Shown piece by piece: positions 22,333-34,289 of a DNA stretch of 64,000 nucleotides (position 1 is its first letter; each line of letters starts with the position of its first letter). The notes under the pieces were generated by a model, which made no database searches, was not told where the DNA came from, and saw only the letters and a program-made list of their open reading frames with translations. This DNA comes from Cervus elaphus. Taxonomy: Eukaryota > Chordata > Mammalia > Artiodactyla > Cervidae. The position numbers and the translations under genes are program-made. The stretch covers positions 2,914,001 to 2,978,000 of the forward strand of contig NC_057845.1 in NCBI RefSeq assembly GCF_910594005.1, in the 5' to 3' direction.

Positions 22333-24826
22333 GTTTAGTTCACTTCAATCGCTTAGTCATGCCTGACTCTTTATGACCCCATGGACTGCAGCACACCAGG
22401 CTTCCCTGTCCATCACCAACACCAGAGCCTGCTCAGACTCATGTCCATCGAGTCAGTGATGCCATCCAACCATCTCATCCTCTGTTATCCCCTTCTCCTC
22501 TTGTCTTCAATCTTTCCCAGCATCAGGGTCTTTTCCAATGAGTCAGTTTTTCGCACCAGGTGGCCAAAGTAGTGGAGCTTCAGTTTCAGCATCAGTCCTT
22601 CCAATGAATATTCAGGACTGATTTCCTTTAGGATTGACAGGTTGGATCTCCTTGCAATCCAAGGGACTCTCAAGAGTCTTCTCTAACACCACATTTCAAA
22701 AGCATGAACTCTCCAGTGCTCAGCTTTCTTTATAGTCCAACTCTCACATCCATACATGACTACCAGAAAAACCATAGCTCTGACTAGATGGAACTTTGTC
22801 AGCAAAGTAATGTCTCTGCTTTTTAATATGCTGTCTAGGTTTGTCATAGATTTTCTTCCAAGGAGCAAGCGTCTTTTAATATCATGGCTGCAGGCACCAT
22901 ATGCAGTGATTTTGGAGCCAAAGAAAATAAAGTCTGTCACTGTTTCCCTTGTTTCTCCATCTATTTGCCATGAAGTGATGGGACTGGATGCCTTGATTTT
23001 CGTTTTTTGAATGTTGAGTTTTAAGCCAGCTTTTTCACTCTCCTCTTTCACTTCCATCAAGAGGCTCTTTAGTTCTTCACTTTCTGCCATAAGAGTGGTA
23101 TCATCTGCATATCTGAGGTTATCGATATTTCTTCAGGCAACCTTAATTCCAGCTGTGCTTCATCCAGCTTGGCATTTTGCATGATGTACTCTGCATATAA
23201 GTTAAATAAGCAGGGTGACAATATACAGCCTTGACATACTCCTTTCCCAATTTGGAAAGGAGTCCATTGTCCCATGTCCAGTTCTAACTGTTGCTTCTTG
23301 ACCTGTATACAGATTTCTCAGGAGGCAGGTAATGGTCTTGTATTTCCATCTCTTTAAGAATTTTCCACAGTTTGTTGTGATCCATACAGTCAAAGGCTTT
23401 GGCATAGTCATTAAAGTAGATATTTTTCTGGAACTCTCTTGTTTTTTCTATGATTCAACGGATGTTGACAATTTGATCTCTTGTTCCTCTGCCTTTTCTA
23501 AATACAGCTTGAACATCTGGAAGTTCATGGTTCATTTATTGCTGAAGCCTGGCTTGGAGAATTTTGAGCATTATTTTGCTAGCATGTGAGAAGAGTGCAA
23601 TTGTCCAGTAGTTTGTATATTCTTTGGCATTGCTTTTCTTTGGGATTGGAATGAAAACTGGCCACTGCTGAGTTTTCCAAATTTGCTGGCATATTGAGTG
23701 CAGCACTTTCACAGCATCATCTTTCAGGATATGAAATAGCTCAACTGGAATTCCATCACCTCCACTAGCTTTGTTCGTAGTGATGGTTTCTAAGGCCCAC
23801 TTGACTTCACATTCCAGGATGTCTGGCTCTAGGTGAGTGATCACACCATTGTGATTATCTGGGTCATGAAGATCTTTTGTTATACAGTTCTTCTGTGTAT
23901 TCTTGCCACCTCTTCTTAATATCTTCTGCTTCTGTTAGGTCCATACCATTTCTGTCCTTTATCGAACCCATCTTTGTGTGAAATGTTCCCTTGACATCTC
24001 TAATTACCTTGAAGAGATCTCTAGTCTTTCCCATTCTGTTGTTTTCATCTATTTCTTTGCATTGTTCGCTGAGGAAGGCTTCCTTATCTCTCCTTGCTAT
24101 TCTTTGGAACTCTGCATTCAGATGGGTATATCTTGGCTTTTCTCCTTTGCCTTTAGCTTCACTTCTTTTTCAACTATTTGTAAGGCCTCCTTAGACAGCG
24201 ATTTTGCCTTTTTGCATTTCTTTTTCTTGGGGATGGTCTTGATCACTGCCTCCTGTACAATGTCATGAACCTACGTCCATAGTTCTTCAGGCACTCTGTC
24301 TATAAGATCTACTTGCTTGAATCTGTTTGTCACTTCCACTGTATAATGACAAAGGATTTGATTTAGGTCATACCTGAATGGTCTCCAACTCTTTGCAACC
24401 CCATGAAAGGTCATCTGCCAGGATCCTCTATCCATGGTATTCTCCAGGCAAGAATACTGTAGTGGGTTGCCATTCCCCTCTCCAGGGCATTTTCCTGACC
24501 CAGGAATCGGACCCAGGTCTCCTGAGTTATAGGCAGATTCAGTGGTTTTTGCTACTTTCTTCAATTTAAGTCTGAATTTTGCAATAAGGAGTTCATGATC
24601 TGAGCCATAGTCAGCTCCTGGTCTTGTTTTTGCTGACTGTATAGAGCTTCTCCATCTTTGACTGCAAATAATATAATCAATCTGATTCAGTATTGAGCAT
24701 CTGATGATGTCCATGTATACAGTCATCCCTTGTGTTGTTGGAAGAGGGTGTTTGCTATGACCAGTGCATTCTCTTGGCAAAACTCTGTTAGCCTTTGCCC
24801 TGCTTCATTTTGTAGTCCAAGGCCTA
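22333..24826 (-). mobile_element. BovB LINE, 2.5-kb antisense copy
   Basis: Largest BovB copy here. Reading minus-strand from 24826 it shows the end of the apurinic endonuclease domain (GSDHELLIAKFRLKLKKV). The RT fingers and palm follow (KASGGDGIPVELF, FIPIPKK), then the RT catalytic box LRYADD at about 23100-23117, MAESEELKSLLMEVKEE, and the C-terminal VVMYGCESW region. It ends at 22333 with the usual tail. Multiple frameshifts and stops break the ORF and the endonuclease N-terminus is missing, so it is immobile. A SINE fragment interrupts it at 24385-24540. Confidence 0.95.
24385..24540 (-). mobile_element. Bov-tA SINE fragment nested in BovB
   Basis: Body of a Bov-tA copy, from CTTTGCAACCCCATGAAAGG through GGAATCGGACCCAGGTCTCC to GGCAGATTC, lacking both ends. 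BovB sequence resumes at AGTGGTTTTTGCTACTTTCT. Confidence 0.9.
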
Positions 24827-24844
24827 TTACTATTCTGGTTTCCA

Positions 24845-25140
24845 TCTCTTTAATTTTGTCATTTTGAAAGTGTTATATAAATGGAATCATATAGTATGTA
24901 ACTCATAACCTTTGGATACTGGCTTATTTTCACTCAGTATTAATTCTGTTGTGATCCAGCCAAGTGTTGAGTGTATCGAAAGCTCATTTCTTTCCACTGC
25001 TGAATAATATTCCATGGTGTGAATGCTCTAACATTTGCTTTATACATTGAGGGACATTTGGGTTGCTTTCAGGTTTGGGCTACTTACTGCCCAATTCTGT
25101 AATTTGATTACGGAACTTCAATGGGGAAAGGGATCTTTGC
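24845..25140 (-). mobile_element. L1 LINE 3'-region fragment
   Basis: Antisense L1M-type phrases: ATGGAATCATATAGTATGTA, TGCTGAATAATATTCCATGG, ACATTTGGGTTGCTTTCAGG. Confidence 0.8.
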
Positions 25141-25164
25141 ACAGGTGGAACAATTGTGTATCTT

Positions 25165-25290
25165 TTTTTTTTTTTTTTTTTTCGGTTGGCTTCATGACTT
25201 ACAGCATCTGTCCCTATCAGGAATTGAACCTGAGCCCTGGAAGTGAAAGTTCTGAGTCCTAACCACTGGACAACCAGGGAATTTCCAACA
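25165..25290 (-). mobile_element. CHR-type SINE
   Basis: A poly-T antisense tail at 25159-25182 is followed by GGAATTGAACCTGAGCCCTG and CTAACCACTGGACAACCAGG. Confidence 0.8.
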
Positions 25291-25292
25291 GT

Positions 25293-25610
25293 CCCGTCTC
25301 TTGATTGTAGTGACGGTTACACAAATCAGCAAATGTGATAAAACTGTACACACACAAACATGCGTGCACATACACTCATTCACACACACACACACACACA
25401 AGTGCATGTGAAACTGGCAAAACTGAAGAAAGGTCTATAAAAAAATGCCAATGTCAGTTTTCAGGTTTTAACATTGTACTATACTTCTGTAAGATGGTAT
25501 CATTGGGGAAAACTGGCGAAAGGCTACACAGGACCTTTGTGCACTATGTATGCTGTTTCTTGTGAATCTGTAATTATTTCAAAATAAAAATTTAAAAGAA
25601 AAAACAAATC
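25293..25610 (+). mobile_element. L1 LINE 3' end
   Basis: L1M-type 3'-UTR order: GTCTCTTGATTGTAGTGACG, GTGATAAAACTGTACACACA, an internal CA run (25381-25400), ACATTGTACTATACTTCTGT, ATTGGGGAAAACTGGCGAAA, ending GTAATTATTTCAAAATAAAA. Confidence 0.85.
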
Positions 25611-26261
25611 AACAGGGCCCATTGGTCATCTGTTCCTTAATTTTCCCAAACATGTACCTCCTTTGAATACCCAACACTGACATATAGCCATCTGGTCCAG
25701 ACACCCAGGAAAGAAGCTGATTTCAGTCTCTCCCCTCCCGCATCCAGTTAGGTACCACTTCCTAGCGCAGTCAGCCCTGATAAAAATCTCAGGAGCAGAT
25801 TTCTCCCTCTCTTATCACCACCACCCCAGAGCCATCTGACCACATCCATTCCTGTCAGTCTCAGCCTCACCCAAATCCAATTTCAACTCTCCTGTGGGTC
25901 AACTTCACCAACACAGAATTCCTCACCCCAAATATTGTAGTGTTTTCCACATCTGTGCCTTTCAGCAAACTTTCTCCCACCTGCTGGGAAAGTCCTCATA
26001 TCCTCTCTCAAGCTTATAAGAACTTTTACAAATGGCTTCAAATCTTGCCTCATGATGAAGATTACTCCAGGTCCCCCAAGACCAAGTAATTGTCACCTCT
26101 TCAGCAACTACCCTGTTCTTACCACAGAATTCTATCCTACCACTTGTCACCTTAACCTGTAATTATTTAGTTGTGTGTTTGAAACCCACCTCCTAATTTT
26201 GCAATCATCCATCTGGTGGTTAGTTTCTCTCATCTTATTTGAATAAAAAATATGCATGTTG
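25611..26261. other. Unannotated stretch
   Basis: C/T-rich intergenic sequence with no recognised family. Confidence 0.4.
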
Positions 26262-26530
26262 GACTTCCTGAAGGTCTAAGGGTTAAGAATCCACCTGCCA
26301 ATGAAGGAGACACAGGTGGAATCCCTGGTCTGGGAAGAGTGTATATGCCATGGGGCAACTAAATGCATGAGCCACAACTACTGAAGCCCATGCACCTTGG
26401 TGCCTGTACTCCGCAACAAGAGAAGCTCAAGCACTGAAACTAGAGAGTAGCCCTTGCCTGCTGCAGTTAGAAAAAGCCCATACAAAGCAACGAAGACTCA
26501 GCACAGCCAAAATTTTAAAAATAATAAAAA
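26262..26530 (+). mobile_element. CHR-type SINE, long form
   Basis: Head GGACTTCCTGAAGGTCTAAG, B-box GGTGGAATCCCTGG, then the extended region GGCAACTAAATGCATGAGCC and TGCCTGTACTCCGCAACAAG with an A-rich tail. Confidence 0.85.
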
Positions 26531-26878
26531 ATTTAGAACTATGCATGTTATGTACATCATGAATGGAAAACAGCACTTTTTGTGTTGGACTGAGGACTTC
26601 CCAGCAATTTCAAGCAAAAATCCTTCTCTATTATTAAATGACTACTTAAATAGACCTTTAATACATCATACATTCCAGAGTTTGTGGGTGGTCTCTACAC
26701 TACTTGTTGGCCTGTATTTCCTTTAAACTTGAAAACTAGCTTTTCAAGAGGTATATTCTTCATAGTCCACGGACTAAGATACCACAGTCCCACAAATCTT
26801 TCTTCCCCAGGTAAAACAAACAACTGGAACGTTGTTAAATGCCAAGGGCTGAGGGGAATTTGCAAAACGGTAGTCATG
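26531..26878. other. Unannotated stretch
   Basis: Nothing recognised. Confidence 0.35.
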
Positions 26879-27005
26879 TACACACAGCAATGGTGAACAG
26901 ACACACAGCAATGGAGACACAGAGTATAGCTATGGTGGACATATGCACACAGCAATAGCGGACAGACCCATAGTGATGGTGGACACTGACACACAGCAAT
27001 CTCAA
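26879..27005. repeat. Short degenerate minisatellite
   Basis: Five or so imperfect units built on ACACAGCAATGGTGGACAGA, with spacing of roughly 20-35 bp. Confidence 0.75.
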
Positions 27006-27154
27006 ACTGAATGGCTATTCAGAGCCCCTGAAAATATCACAATCACATATTGGCAAATCATTGTATATTGGTGAGTAAACAAAAAGTTCAGAACCAAATA
27101 CAGATCTAGAATCATTCAATTTCCTAAATAAGTTATCAATTGGAAAAAAAAAAG

Positions 27155-27640
27155 CACAACCTAAAAGTTGAGAATTATGTTTTATTTGGGGACCTTACTG
27201 AGAACTATAGCCTGGGAGACAGCATCTCAGAGAGCTATGACAGAGAGAGCTCAAAGAGGTAAGGGAAGAGCCAGGATGTATAGAAGTTTTTGCTGAAAAA
27301 AAACAAAACAAAAAACATGTAGTCAAAGATCAAGATAACTGCTAATCACAAATAAGCTGACATCTCAAGTTAATGATGATAGTTGCCTTTCTGTGAATGG
27401 GCAGATATAAGAGTCTGGGCTCACTGAAACCATTCCTTTGATGTGCATGTTAAAGGGGTCATGTCTGGGGCCCGCATCCTGCTTCTCTCCACCCCAATCC
27501 CTTCAGGGACACCATTAGGGGCAGCTGCAGTGGCCAAGAGCTTAATGACAAGCAACACTGTTTGTTTACTAAAATGGCAGACCATGTTTTTTGTCCAACA
27601 TTCAGTGAAGCAAAATATAGGAATTTTATATCCTTATAAA
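27155..27640 (-). mobile_element. Probable ruminant LTR fragment
   Basis: The sequence AGAATTATGTTTTATTTGGG, TATAGCCTGGGAGACAGCAT, AGAGTCTGGGCTCACTGAAA and CATTCCTTTGATGTGCATGT resembles an artiodactyl LTR family I recognise by phrasing but cannot name securely. In antisense, TTTTATT near 27179-27185 would supply the AATAAA. No exact ends or target duplication are seen. Confidence 0.5.
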
Positions 27641-27951
27641 GACATTTGACTATTCCTTTGATTGACTAATTGCCCAGTTAAACATTAGTTGTTGCAATCA
27701 TGGGCAACAAGGAGGAGAGGGGAGGATGATGCATCCCTCAAGAAGAATGCTAAAACCATCAAATGCTATTCCTGTTCATGAATAATTACCTGTCAGGACT
27801 TCGCTTTGATAGTAGCTAAAGCCTTTAGCAGGTACCCATAACCATCAATACTTGATACCACTGAAATACCTCTGCCTTATTCACAAGAAAAACCAGATGG
27901 TCTTCCACATAAACTATTACTCTCCTGTACCATCAGCAGAATGGTGGTGGT

Positions 27952-28165
27952 GGCCGTGTAGCCACTAAGTCACATCTGACTCTTGCAACCCCATGAACTA
28001 TAGCCCGCCAGGTTCCTCTGTCCATGGAACTTCTCAGGCAGGAATACTGGAGTGGGTTGCCATTTCCTTCTCCAGGGGATATTCCTAATCCAAGATTTAA
28101 CCCGAGCCTCCTGTATTGCAGGTAGATTCTTTACAAACTGAGCCACCGGGAAAGCTTTAAAGGGA
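27952..28165 (-). mobile_element. Bov-tA SINE
   Basis: Antisense: CCACTAAGTCACATCTGACT, ACTCTTGCAACCCCATGAAC, GGATTTAACCCGAGCCTCC-like variant, TGAGCCACCGGGAAAGC. Confidence 0.9.
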
Positions 28166-28789
28166 TTTAAAGAAGGTGTCGTGAACGTGCGTGGCACAAG
28201 CTTGGAAGCACTCATCTTACCTGCTAGCATCATCCCTCTAGTGTCTGCCTGCCACCATGGACAGTCACTGGGAAAGGTTCAGTACACGTATGTCAGGAGA
28301 GACTGTCTGCCCAGGAGAGCTGGAGACAGTTATTAAATAGGGGGAGGACAGAAGGCACTTCCTGTACTCCACCATTTGTGAATGTTCCCAAAGAGAGAAA
28401 CTAGAGGTAGATCACACAGCAGAATTTGTATAAAAACAGTCTCTGGTAGAAACAGACAAGTATTCTAAACAACTCAACACTACACAAGAGGATGTGCAAT
28501 TTGTGTTCCTGCAAGGTGAGACTTCCAGATGGACAGAAATAAACGGAAAGAAAAGCAGAAGCAAACAAGTGCTCCCATCATCAAATACAGTTTAGGTTTA
28601 AAACTAAAACATGAAGAAAAAGAATAGTAAGGATCAAAGCCAGTGTGAAACCAACATAAAAATCATTCCAAATTTTTAAAAATGTATTAAGGATTCATTC
28701 TCCATGGACTTTTAAAAATTTACGATTATAGTGCTCATTTTATTTATTCTCTATTTTGGGAAAAGCAATTGTAATTTCCCCAAATCTTC
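28166..28789. other. Unannotated stretch
   Basis: A-rich from about 28500. I recognise no family or exon. Confidence 0.4.
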
Positions 28790-28975
28790 CTTTATTCTAA
28801 TTGAAGTATAGTTGATTTATAATGTTGTGTTAGTTTCAGGTGTAGAGCAAAGTGATTTAGTTACGCACATGTATATATACCTATTCTTTTTCAGATTCTT
28901 TTCCCATATAGGTTATTACAGAATATTGAGAAGAGTTCCTTGTGCTATACAGTAGGTCCTTGAAGATATTTTATA
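28790..28975 (-). mobile_element. L1 LINE 3'-UTR fragment
   Basis: Antisense phrases TTGAAGTATAGTTGATTTAT, GTTAGTTTCAGGTGTAGAGC and TTGTGCTATACAGTAGGTCC. Confidence 0.85.
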
Positions 28976-29006
28976 TATGGAAAGATATTTTATATATGAA
29001 AAGAAA

Positions 29007-29085
29007 GTGAAGTCACTCAGTTGTGTCTGACTCTTTGCGACCCCATGGGCTGTAACCTACCAGGTTCCTCTGTAAATGGGATTTT
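29007..29085 (-). mobile_element. Bov-tA SINE fragment
   Basis: Only the terminal body: GAAGTCACTCAGTTGTGTCT, GCGACCCCATGGGCTGTAAC, CCAGGTTCCTCTG. Confidence 0.85.
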
Positions 29086-29224
29086 CCCGTATATAGTAGT
29101 GTATACACTACAGAGCAGAGGGGACGGAAGTGATGTGTGGAGGTGGCTCTGCCTTTCCTGGTGAGTGTGGGGCTACTCCCTACGGCCCCAAGCTCAGGGA
29201 TAACTGCCCCTCAGAAAGGAACTC

Positions 29225-29738
29225 CAAGAAGCATATTAAAAAGCAGAGACATTACTTTGCCAACAAAGGTGCATCTGGTCAAGGCTATGGTTTTTCCAGT
29301 GGTCATGTATGGATGTCAGAGTCAGACTGTGAAGAAAGCTGAGCACCAAAGAATTGATGCTTTTGAGATGTGGTGTTGGAGAAGACTCTTGAGAGTCCCT
29401 TGGACTGCAAGGAGATCCAACCAGTCCACCCTAAAGGAGATCAGTCCTGGGTGTTCATTGGAAGGACTGATGCTGAAGCTGAAACTCCAATCCTTTGGCC
29501 ACTTCATGCGAAGAGTTGACTCATTGGAAAAGACCCCGATGCTGGGAGGGATTGGGGACAGGAGGAGAAGGGGACGACAGAGGATGAGATGGCTGGATGG
29601 CATCACCAACTCGATGGACATGAGTTTGAGTAAACTCCAGGAGTTGGTGATGGACAGGGAGGCCTGGCATGCTGCGATTCATGGGGTCACAAAGAGTCGG
29701 ACACAACTGAGTGACTGAACCGAAATGAAATGAACTGA
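29225..29738 (+). mobile_element. BovB LINE, 3'-terminal fragment
   Basis: It has an unbroken frame from ILKSRDITLPTKVHLVKA through VVMYGCQSQTVKKAEH, MWCWRRLLRVPWTARRSNQS and RMRWLDGITNSMDMSLSK to VTKSRTQLSD, the conserved BovB ORF C-terminus. This is the longest intact tail in the window. The RT core is absent, so it is not functional. Confidence 0.95.
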
Positions 29739-30531
29739 AATGGAGGAGAGAGAGAGAAAGGCCAGGAAACATATTTGGTGAAAATAATGGTGATAAACTC
29801 CCCTAACTTGAAGAAGGAAACAGATATCCTGGTCAGGAAACAGAGTCCCAAACAAGACAAACCCAATGAGACCTGACCAATATATATCATAATTTAAATG
29901 GCAAAAGTTAAAGATATGGAAATTTAAAGATAACAAGATGAGAAATGAAAACAGAGAGTCACATACAAGAGAATCCTCATGAGACAGGATTCTGAAGCTG
30001 ATATTTCAGCAGAAGCTTTGCAGGCCCAGAGGGAGTGGCATGATATATTAACAGTACTGAAAGTAAAAAAAAAAAAAAAAACTAAAATAAAAACCACTTC
30101 TCAGCAGGGAATTATTCACAATTGAAGAAGAGACAAAGATTTTTTCAGACAAACAGAAACTAAGATTTCATCACCACTGAACTAGCCTACAAGATATATT
30201 AAAATGTCTTTAAAGAAATTTTTTTAAAGGCCATAAAAATAAGAAAATATCTTAAGGAAAAAATTTCACTGGTACAGGCAAATACATAGTATAGGTAGTG
30301 GACACACTGCAAAAAGCTAGTACAAAGGATGAAAGACAAAAAGTATAAAAATAAACTATTACTACAACAAATAGTTAAAAGTTACAGATAAAGATTCAAT
30401 ACATTACATCAAAAACATAAAAGTGGAGTAGGTTATGTTATGATAAACATGTAGAGCTTTTAGAATGTGTTTGAACTTAATTTCAATCACTGTAAAACAA
30501 ATATAGTTAAAGATTAGATATATCTGTATGG

Positions 30532-30731
30532 AGCTTCCAGGGGACTCAAGTGGTAAAGAATCTGCCTGCAATGCAGAAGACCCAGGTCCCATCCCTGGTT
30601 CAGGAAGAGCCCCTGGAGAAGGAAATGGCAACCTACTCCAGTGTTCTTGCCTTGAGAATCCCAGGGACAGAGGAGCCTGGCAGGCTACAGTCCATGGGGG
30701 TCACAAAGAGTCAGACAGGACTAAGCAACTA

Positions 30732-30735
<4 letters not shown>
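30532..30735 (+). mobile_element. Bov-tA SINE
   Basis: Complete head (GAGCTTCCAGGGGACTCAAG), B-box region GTCCCATCCCTGGTTCAGGA, body, and end ACTAAGCAACTAATACACAC running straight into the CA repeat. Confidence 0.92.
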
Positions 30736-30779
<44 letters not shown>

Positions 30780-30786
30780 ACACAAA
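30733..30786. repeat. (CA)n microsatellite at SINE 3' end
   Basis: About 20 CA units with one TA and one AA interruption. It directly extends the Bov-tA terminal ACTAATACAC, consistent with growth from the SINE tail. Confidence 0.95.
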
Positions 30787-31260
30787 CACTACAGTAACTT
30801 TAAAAAATGATGCACTATAGAACCAAAAAAAAAAAAAAGGAGCACAAATATAACACCAAAGAAAATCATCAAGGCCACAGTGGAAGAGACTCAAAGGAGA
30901 AGAAAAAGAATAGAAAACAACTATAGTAACAAGCAGAAAGCAAGTAACAAAATAGCAATAAGTGCATAGCTATCAATAATCACTTTAAATGTAGATGGAC
31001 TAAATACTCAATCAAAAGACCTATAGTGGCTGATTTGATAAAGATCAAGACCCACCCATATGCTGCCTATGAGAGACTCACTTAACTAAAGAAACACACA
31101 AGCTGAAAATGAAGGGATACAAAAAGGTATTCTATGCAAATGAAAATAAAGTTGGGATAGCAATGTTCATATCAGACAAAATGGACTTTAAGACAAAGTC
31201 CATAACAAAAGACAAGAAGGGCATTATGTAATGAAAATGGATTCAATCCAAGAGGATTAG

Positions 31261-31944
31261 GTTCAATTCAAATGGAATTCAAATGGAATAGAAGGGCAGC
31301 ACAGAGATAGAGAAGAAGGGAAGAAAGAAAAATATAGGTAGACCTTCACACAGCCCTGGGATATGGCTACCTGGTGTGGGTGAGGTGTAAATAAAGTAGT
31401 ATGGGGACCCAGGGGAATGCTGAGGAGGTGAACATTGATCAAGCAGAAGAAGAAGCAAACCTGTTCTCCGTTTCTCCAAAGAACAAAACTTGGACCAGTA
31501 GTTAAGAAAGTACAGTGAAGCAGACTTTGGGCTCAATACAAAGGGATTTTTTAACAGCTACAGTTATCCCAAAATAGACTAAACCAGATGTCTGGAAAAA
31601 GTAGCAGGGTCTGAATCACAGACCCTGTGATTTATTTAGAGGCTGCACAATGGAGATCTGTCAGAGTACGTCGCAATAAGTGGTATGAAAAATGAAAAAC
31701 ACATGATTTCCAGGGTCTCTTCCCTCCCCCAAATTCTGCTCTCTACTTCTAAGTTCTTTGTGCTTGTCCAAATCTATCTTGTTCCTTTATATTCATACTT
31801 TATAGAAGGCTAAAATTCAGAGTATAGAATCCGCTGATGTCGACCAATTTTGGCTTCTCTGTAGAAGTAAATGAGAAGATGAATGTAAAAGTGTCTGATA
31901 GAGCACTCAACAACTGCTGGTTGAGTTTTGTAGTACTCATTTGT
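31261..31944. other. Unannotated stretch with a perfect hairpin
   Basis: Contains the inverted repeat CAGGGTCTG / CAGACCCTG at 31605-31627 with a 5-base loop. No gene or repeat family recognised otherwise. Confidence 0.5.
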
Positions 31945-32158
31945 TTACTTGGTTGCATCAGGTCTGTCTCAGCATGCGGGCTCTTTGCGGCGCACGGACT
32001 CTCTTGCTGCGGTGCGCAGAGGCTCAGTGTCCGCGGCACGTGGACTTGGTTGCTCTGAGGCTGGTGCGTGTGGGATCTTAGTTCCCCAACCAGGGATCAG
32101 ACCCATGTCCCGGTACTGCAAGGTGAATTCTTAAACACTGGGCCACCAGGGAAGTCCC
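31945..32158 (-). mobile_element. CHR-type SINE, long form
   Basis: Antisense: GTTGCATCAGGTCTGTCTCA, GCGGGCTCTTTGCGGCGCAC, TCTTGCTGCGGTGCGCAGAG, GTGTGGGATCTTAGTTCCCC, CACTGGGCCACCAGGGAAGT. Retained CpGs suggest a relatively young copy. Confidence 0.85.
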
Positions 32159-34032
32159 ACCAGTTGTTAATTGAATTTGAATCAGTTAAAAATAAGCAAG
32201 TAAAAAAAAAAAAAAAAAAAGCTTTGATGCCTTTTGGAAAGGCAGGGCATAGCAAATATCCAGCCATCCAAATCTCATCCCTGTTTCCAGTCTTAATGGA
32301 GGGCTGAGAAATGAACTTAAATTTGTTTGCAAGAGATAATGTTTGAGGTAACTACCACCAAGCTTTCCATACCCTGGACAGAGAAAATCCATAGTCCACT
32401 CAATAAAGTTACAATGTCTCCCTTAAAGAGTGATCACAGGCTCATTCAGAGAAATATGGGTAATTCAAGGAGGACTGTGGAACGTGGAAGTTAATTTATA
32501 GACTTCCCTTGCATTAGTTAGCAATTTGACCAAGACAGAAAGAAGATGATTCTGTTATTGACCAATTTAACTTTTGATACTGACTTTGATTAAAGAATTG
32601 ACTGGAAATCTAGGTAGAGATATTATTTTAAATGATACTTTTACTTATTACTCAGACGTTTCATGAGCCTTGCCAGCAGTCCCAGCATTATTTATTGGTT
32701 AATAAAGACTTTGCTTTATAAAATAAGCATAAGTGCTAATAAGGAATAAAACTAAGGAATAATAGTTATTTTAATTAAGCATCTTCTATGTAATTTACTT
32801 ATATTGTCTTTTACAAGATAGATTCTAACATTTCCACTACATAGATTGTCACCAAGAGTCCATAGCTTGTAAATAACTCAAAACACATTTAAATCCAGGT
32901 AAGTTGGTAGGTTCAGAACTGGCCTAGAGATTCTCAGTGAGCTCTGAGGGGAGGTGGCTGGCTCTGACTGCAGGTGGCAACACGGTCTTAGACCTCGGGG
33001 TACTTATCATCCTTTATCATCAGTTTTGGGTTTATCAGCAATTCTAGGACAAAAGGAAAAATCCTGTTTGACATAAGATTACATGTTGTCTGGCATCCTT
33101 CCTTATATGAAAGTTTTAAACTGTCTTAATATGGTTAGCTTCATCAACCTTTTCCTTATGGCTTATCCTTTTAACTTCCCTGAAAGGATGATCCATTGTC
33201 CCAGAGCTATTTGTTGAGTAGTCTTTTCTTTCCCACTGGTTTGTATTACTGCCTTTCAAACTGCTTTTAACTGATAAACATTTGTTTCTTTTTATAAGAA
33301 TATGCCTACATTGTCCCCTAAACTTAATTACATACCTGATATGTTGACATGTCCTACTGAATTGTTCTGGTGAAATTTCACTGGAGCAGTGATTGTCTTC
33401 AGTGTTGCATCTGCAGTGTCTAGTATGGTACCTGGCACAAAGCTAAATATTTGGTGAATGAATGAGTGAGTCCTGGTTAAGATCTACCCAGCTGTGAGTC
33501 TGTCCTGAAGTTCCAATTCCACACAACTAAACACATTTTTTATATATTTTATTATGACTGATAATATGGGCTTTTCTTTCTTGATAGCATGGACTCCCTC
33601 TCAACTTATCATTATTCTCTGAGGCAGACATTTCGAATTATCCTGCATCTCTCCTTTTTACCTGACCTTGGCATCTAGTGCATCACCTCAGGTCATAATT
33701 TTTACTTTCTTTAGTATATTTTCCATCCTCACTGTATCTGCATTTCAGTTCAGACTTTTTTACTTCATTATCTTTTTAATGTGATGTATGGTATATGCAC
33801 AAGAATGTGTGCAACACATGATCAATTATGACGTGATCAATTACACACATACCTAGGAATCCACCACCTCCCGATGAGATAAAACCGAGCCTGTCCGTTG
33901 CCTCTGCTTGGCTGTTTCTCCCAAGGCTACACTCTTGCCGCCACCTAAGGGGTAATCACTATCCTGAAATTTGGGTTTCTCACCCTCTTGCTTTGGTTTT
34001 CTTTGCAAATATAGGCTTATTACATATATGTT
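32159..34032. other. Unannotated AT-rich stretch
   Basis: Poly-A at 32203-32220. Otherwise AT-rich sequence with no exon. 33780-33960 may be an old L1 relic (CATACCTAGGAATCCACCAC) but is weak. Confidence 0.4.
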
Positions 34033-34243
34033 GTTTAGTTACTAAGTTGTGTCTGATTCTTTGCGACCCATGGACTGTAGCCCGCCAGGCTCCTCTGTCC
34101 TTGGGTTTCTCCAGGCAAGAACACTGGCGTGGGTTGCCATTTCCTTCTCCAGGGGATCTTTGCAACCCAGGGATCGAACCCTAGTCTCTGGCATTAGCAG
34201 GTGGATTCTTTACCTCTTTAACACTGAGTCGCCAGGGAAACCC
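34033..34243 (-). mobile_element. Bov-tA SINE
   Basis: Antisense: GTTACTAAGTTGTGTCTGAT, TGCGACCCATGGACTGTAGC, CAGGGATCGAACCCTAGTCT, GAGTCGCCAGGGAAACCC. Confidence 0.93.
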
Positions 34244-34289
34244 TAATACATATATACATATACAATCTGAAAAACGCACTATGTAAATT

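Larger units (their letters stand above)
29745..31260 (+). mobile_element. L1M LINE, 5'/ORF region fragments
   Basis: Old L1 phrases appear in order. 29990-30070 has GAAGCTGATATTTCAGCAGA and AGGGAGTGGCATGATATATT. 30960-31240 has ATGTAGATGGACTAAATACT, GAGAGACTCACTTAACTAAA, GTTGGGATAGCAATGTTCAT and AAATGGACTTTAAGACAAAG (ORF2 endonuclease region). Bov-tA at 30532-30735 and a CA repeat interrupt it. Reading frames are destroyed. Confidence 0.8.

Noticed and set aside
22756..24268. Plus-strand open frames across 22381-24268
   Set aside because: Antisense of the minus-strand BovB coding sequence.
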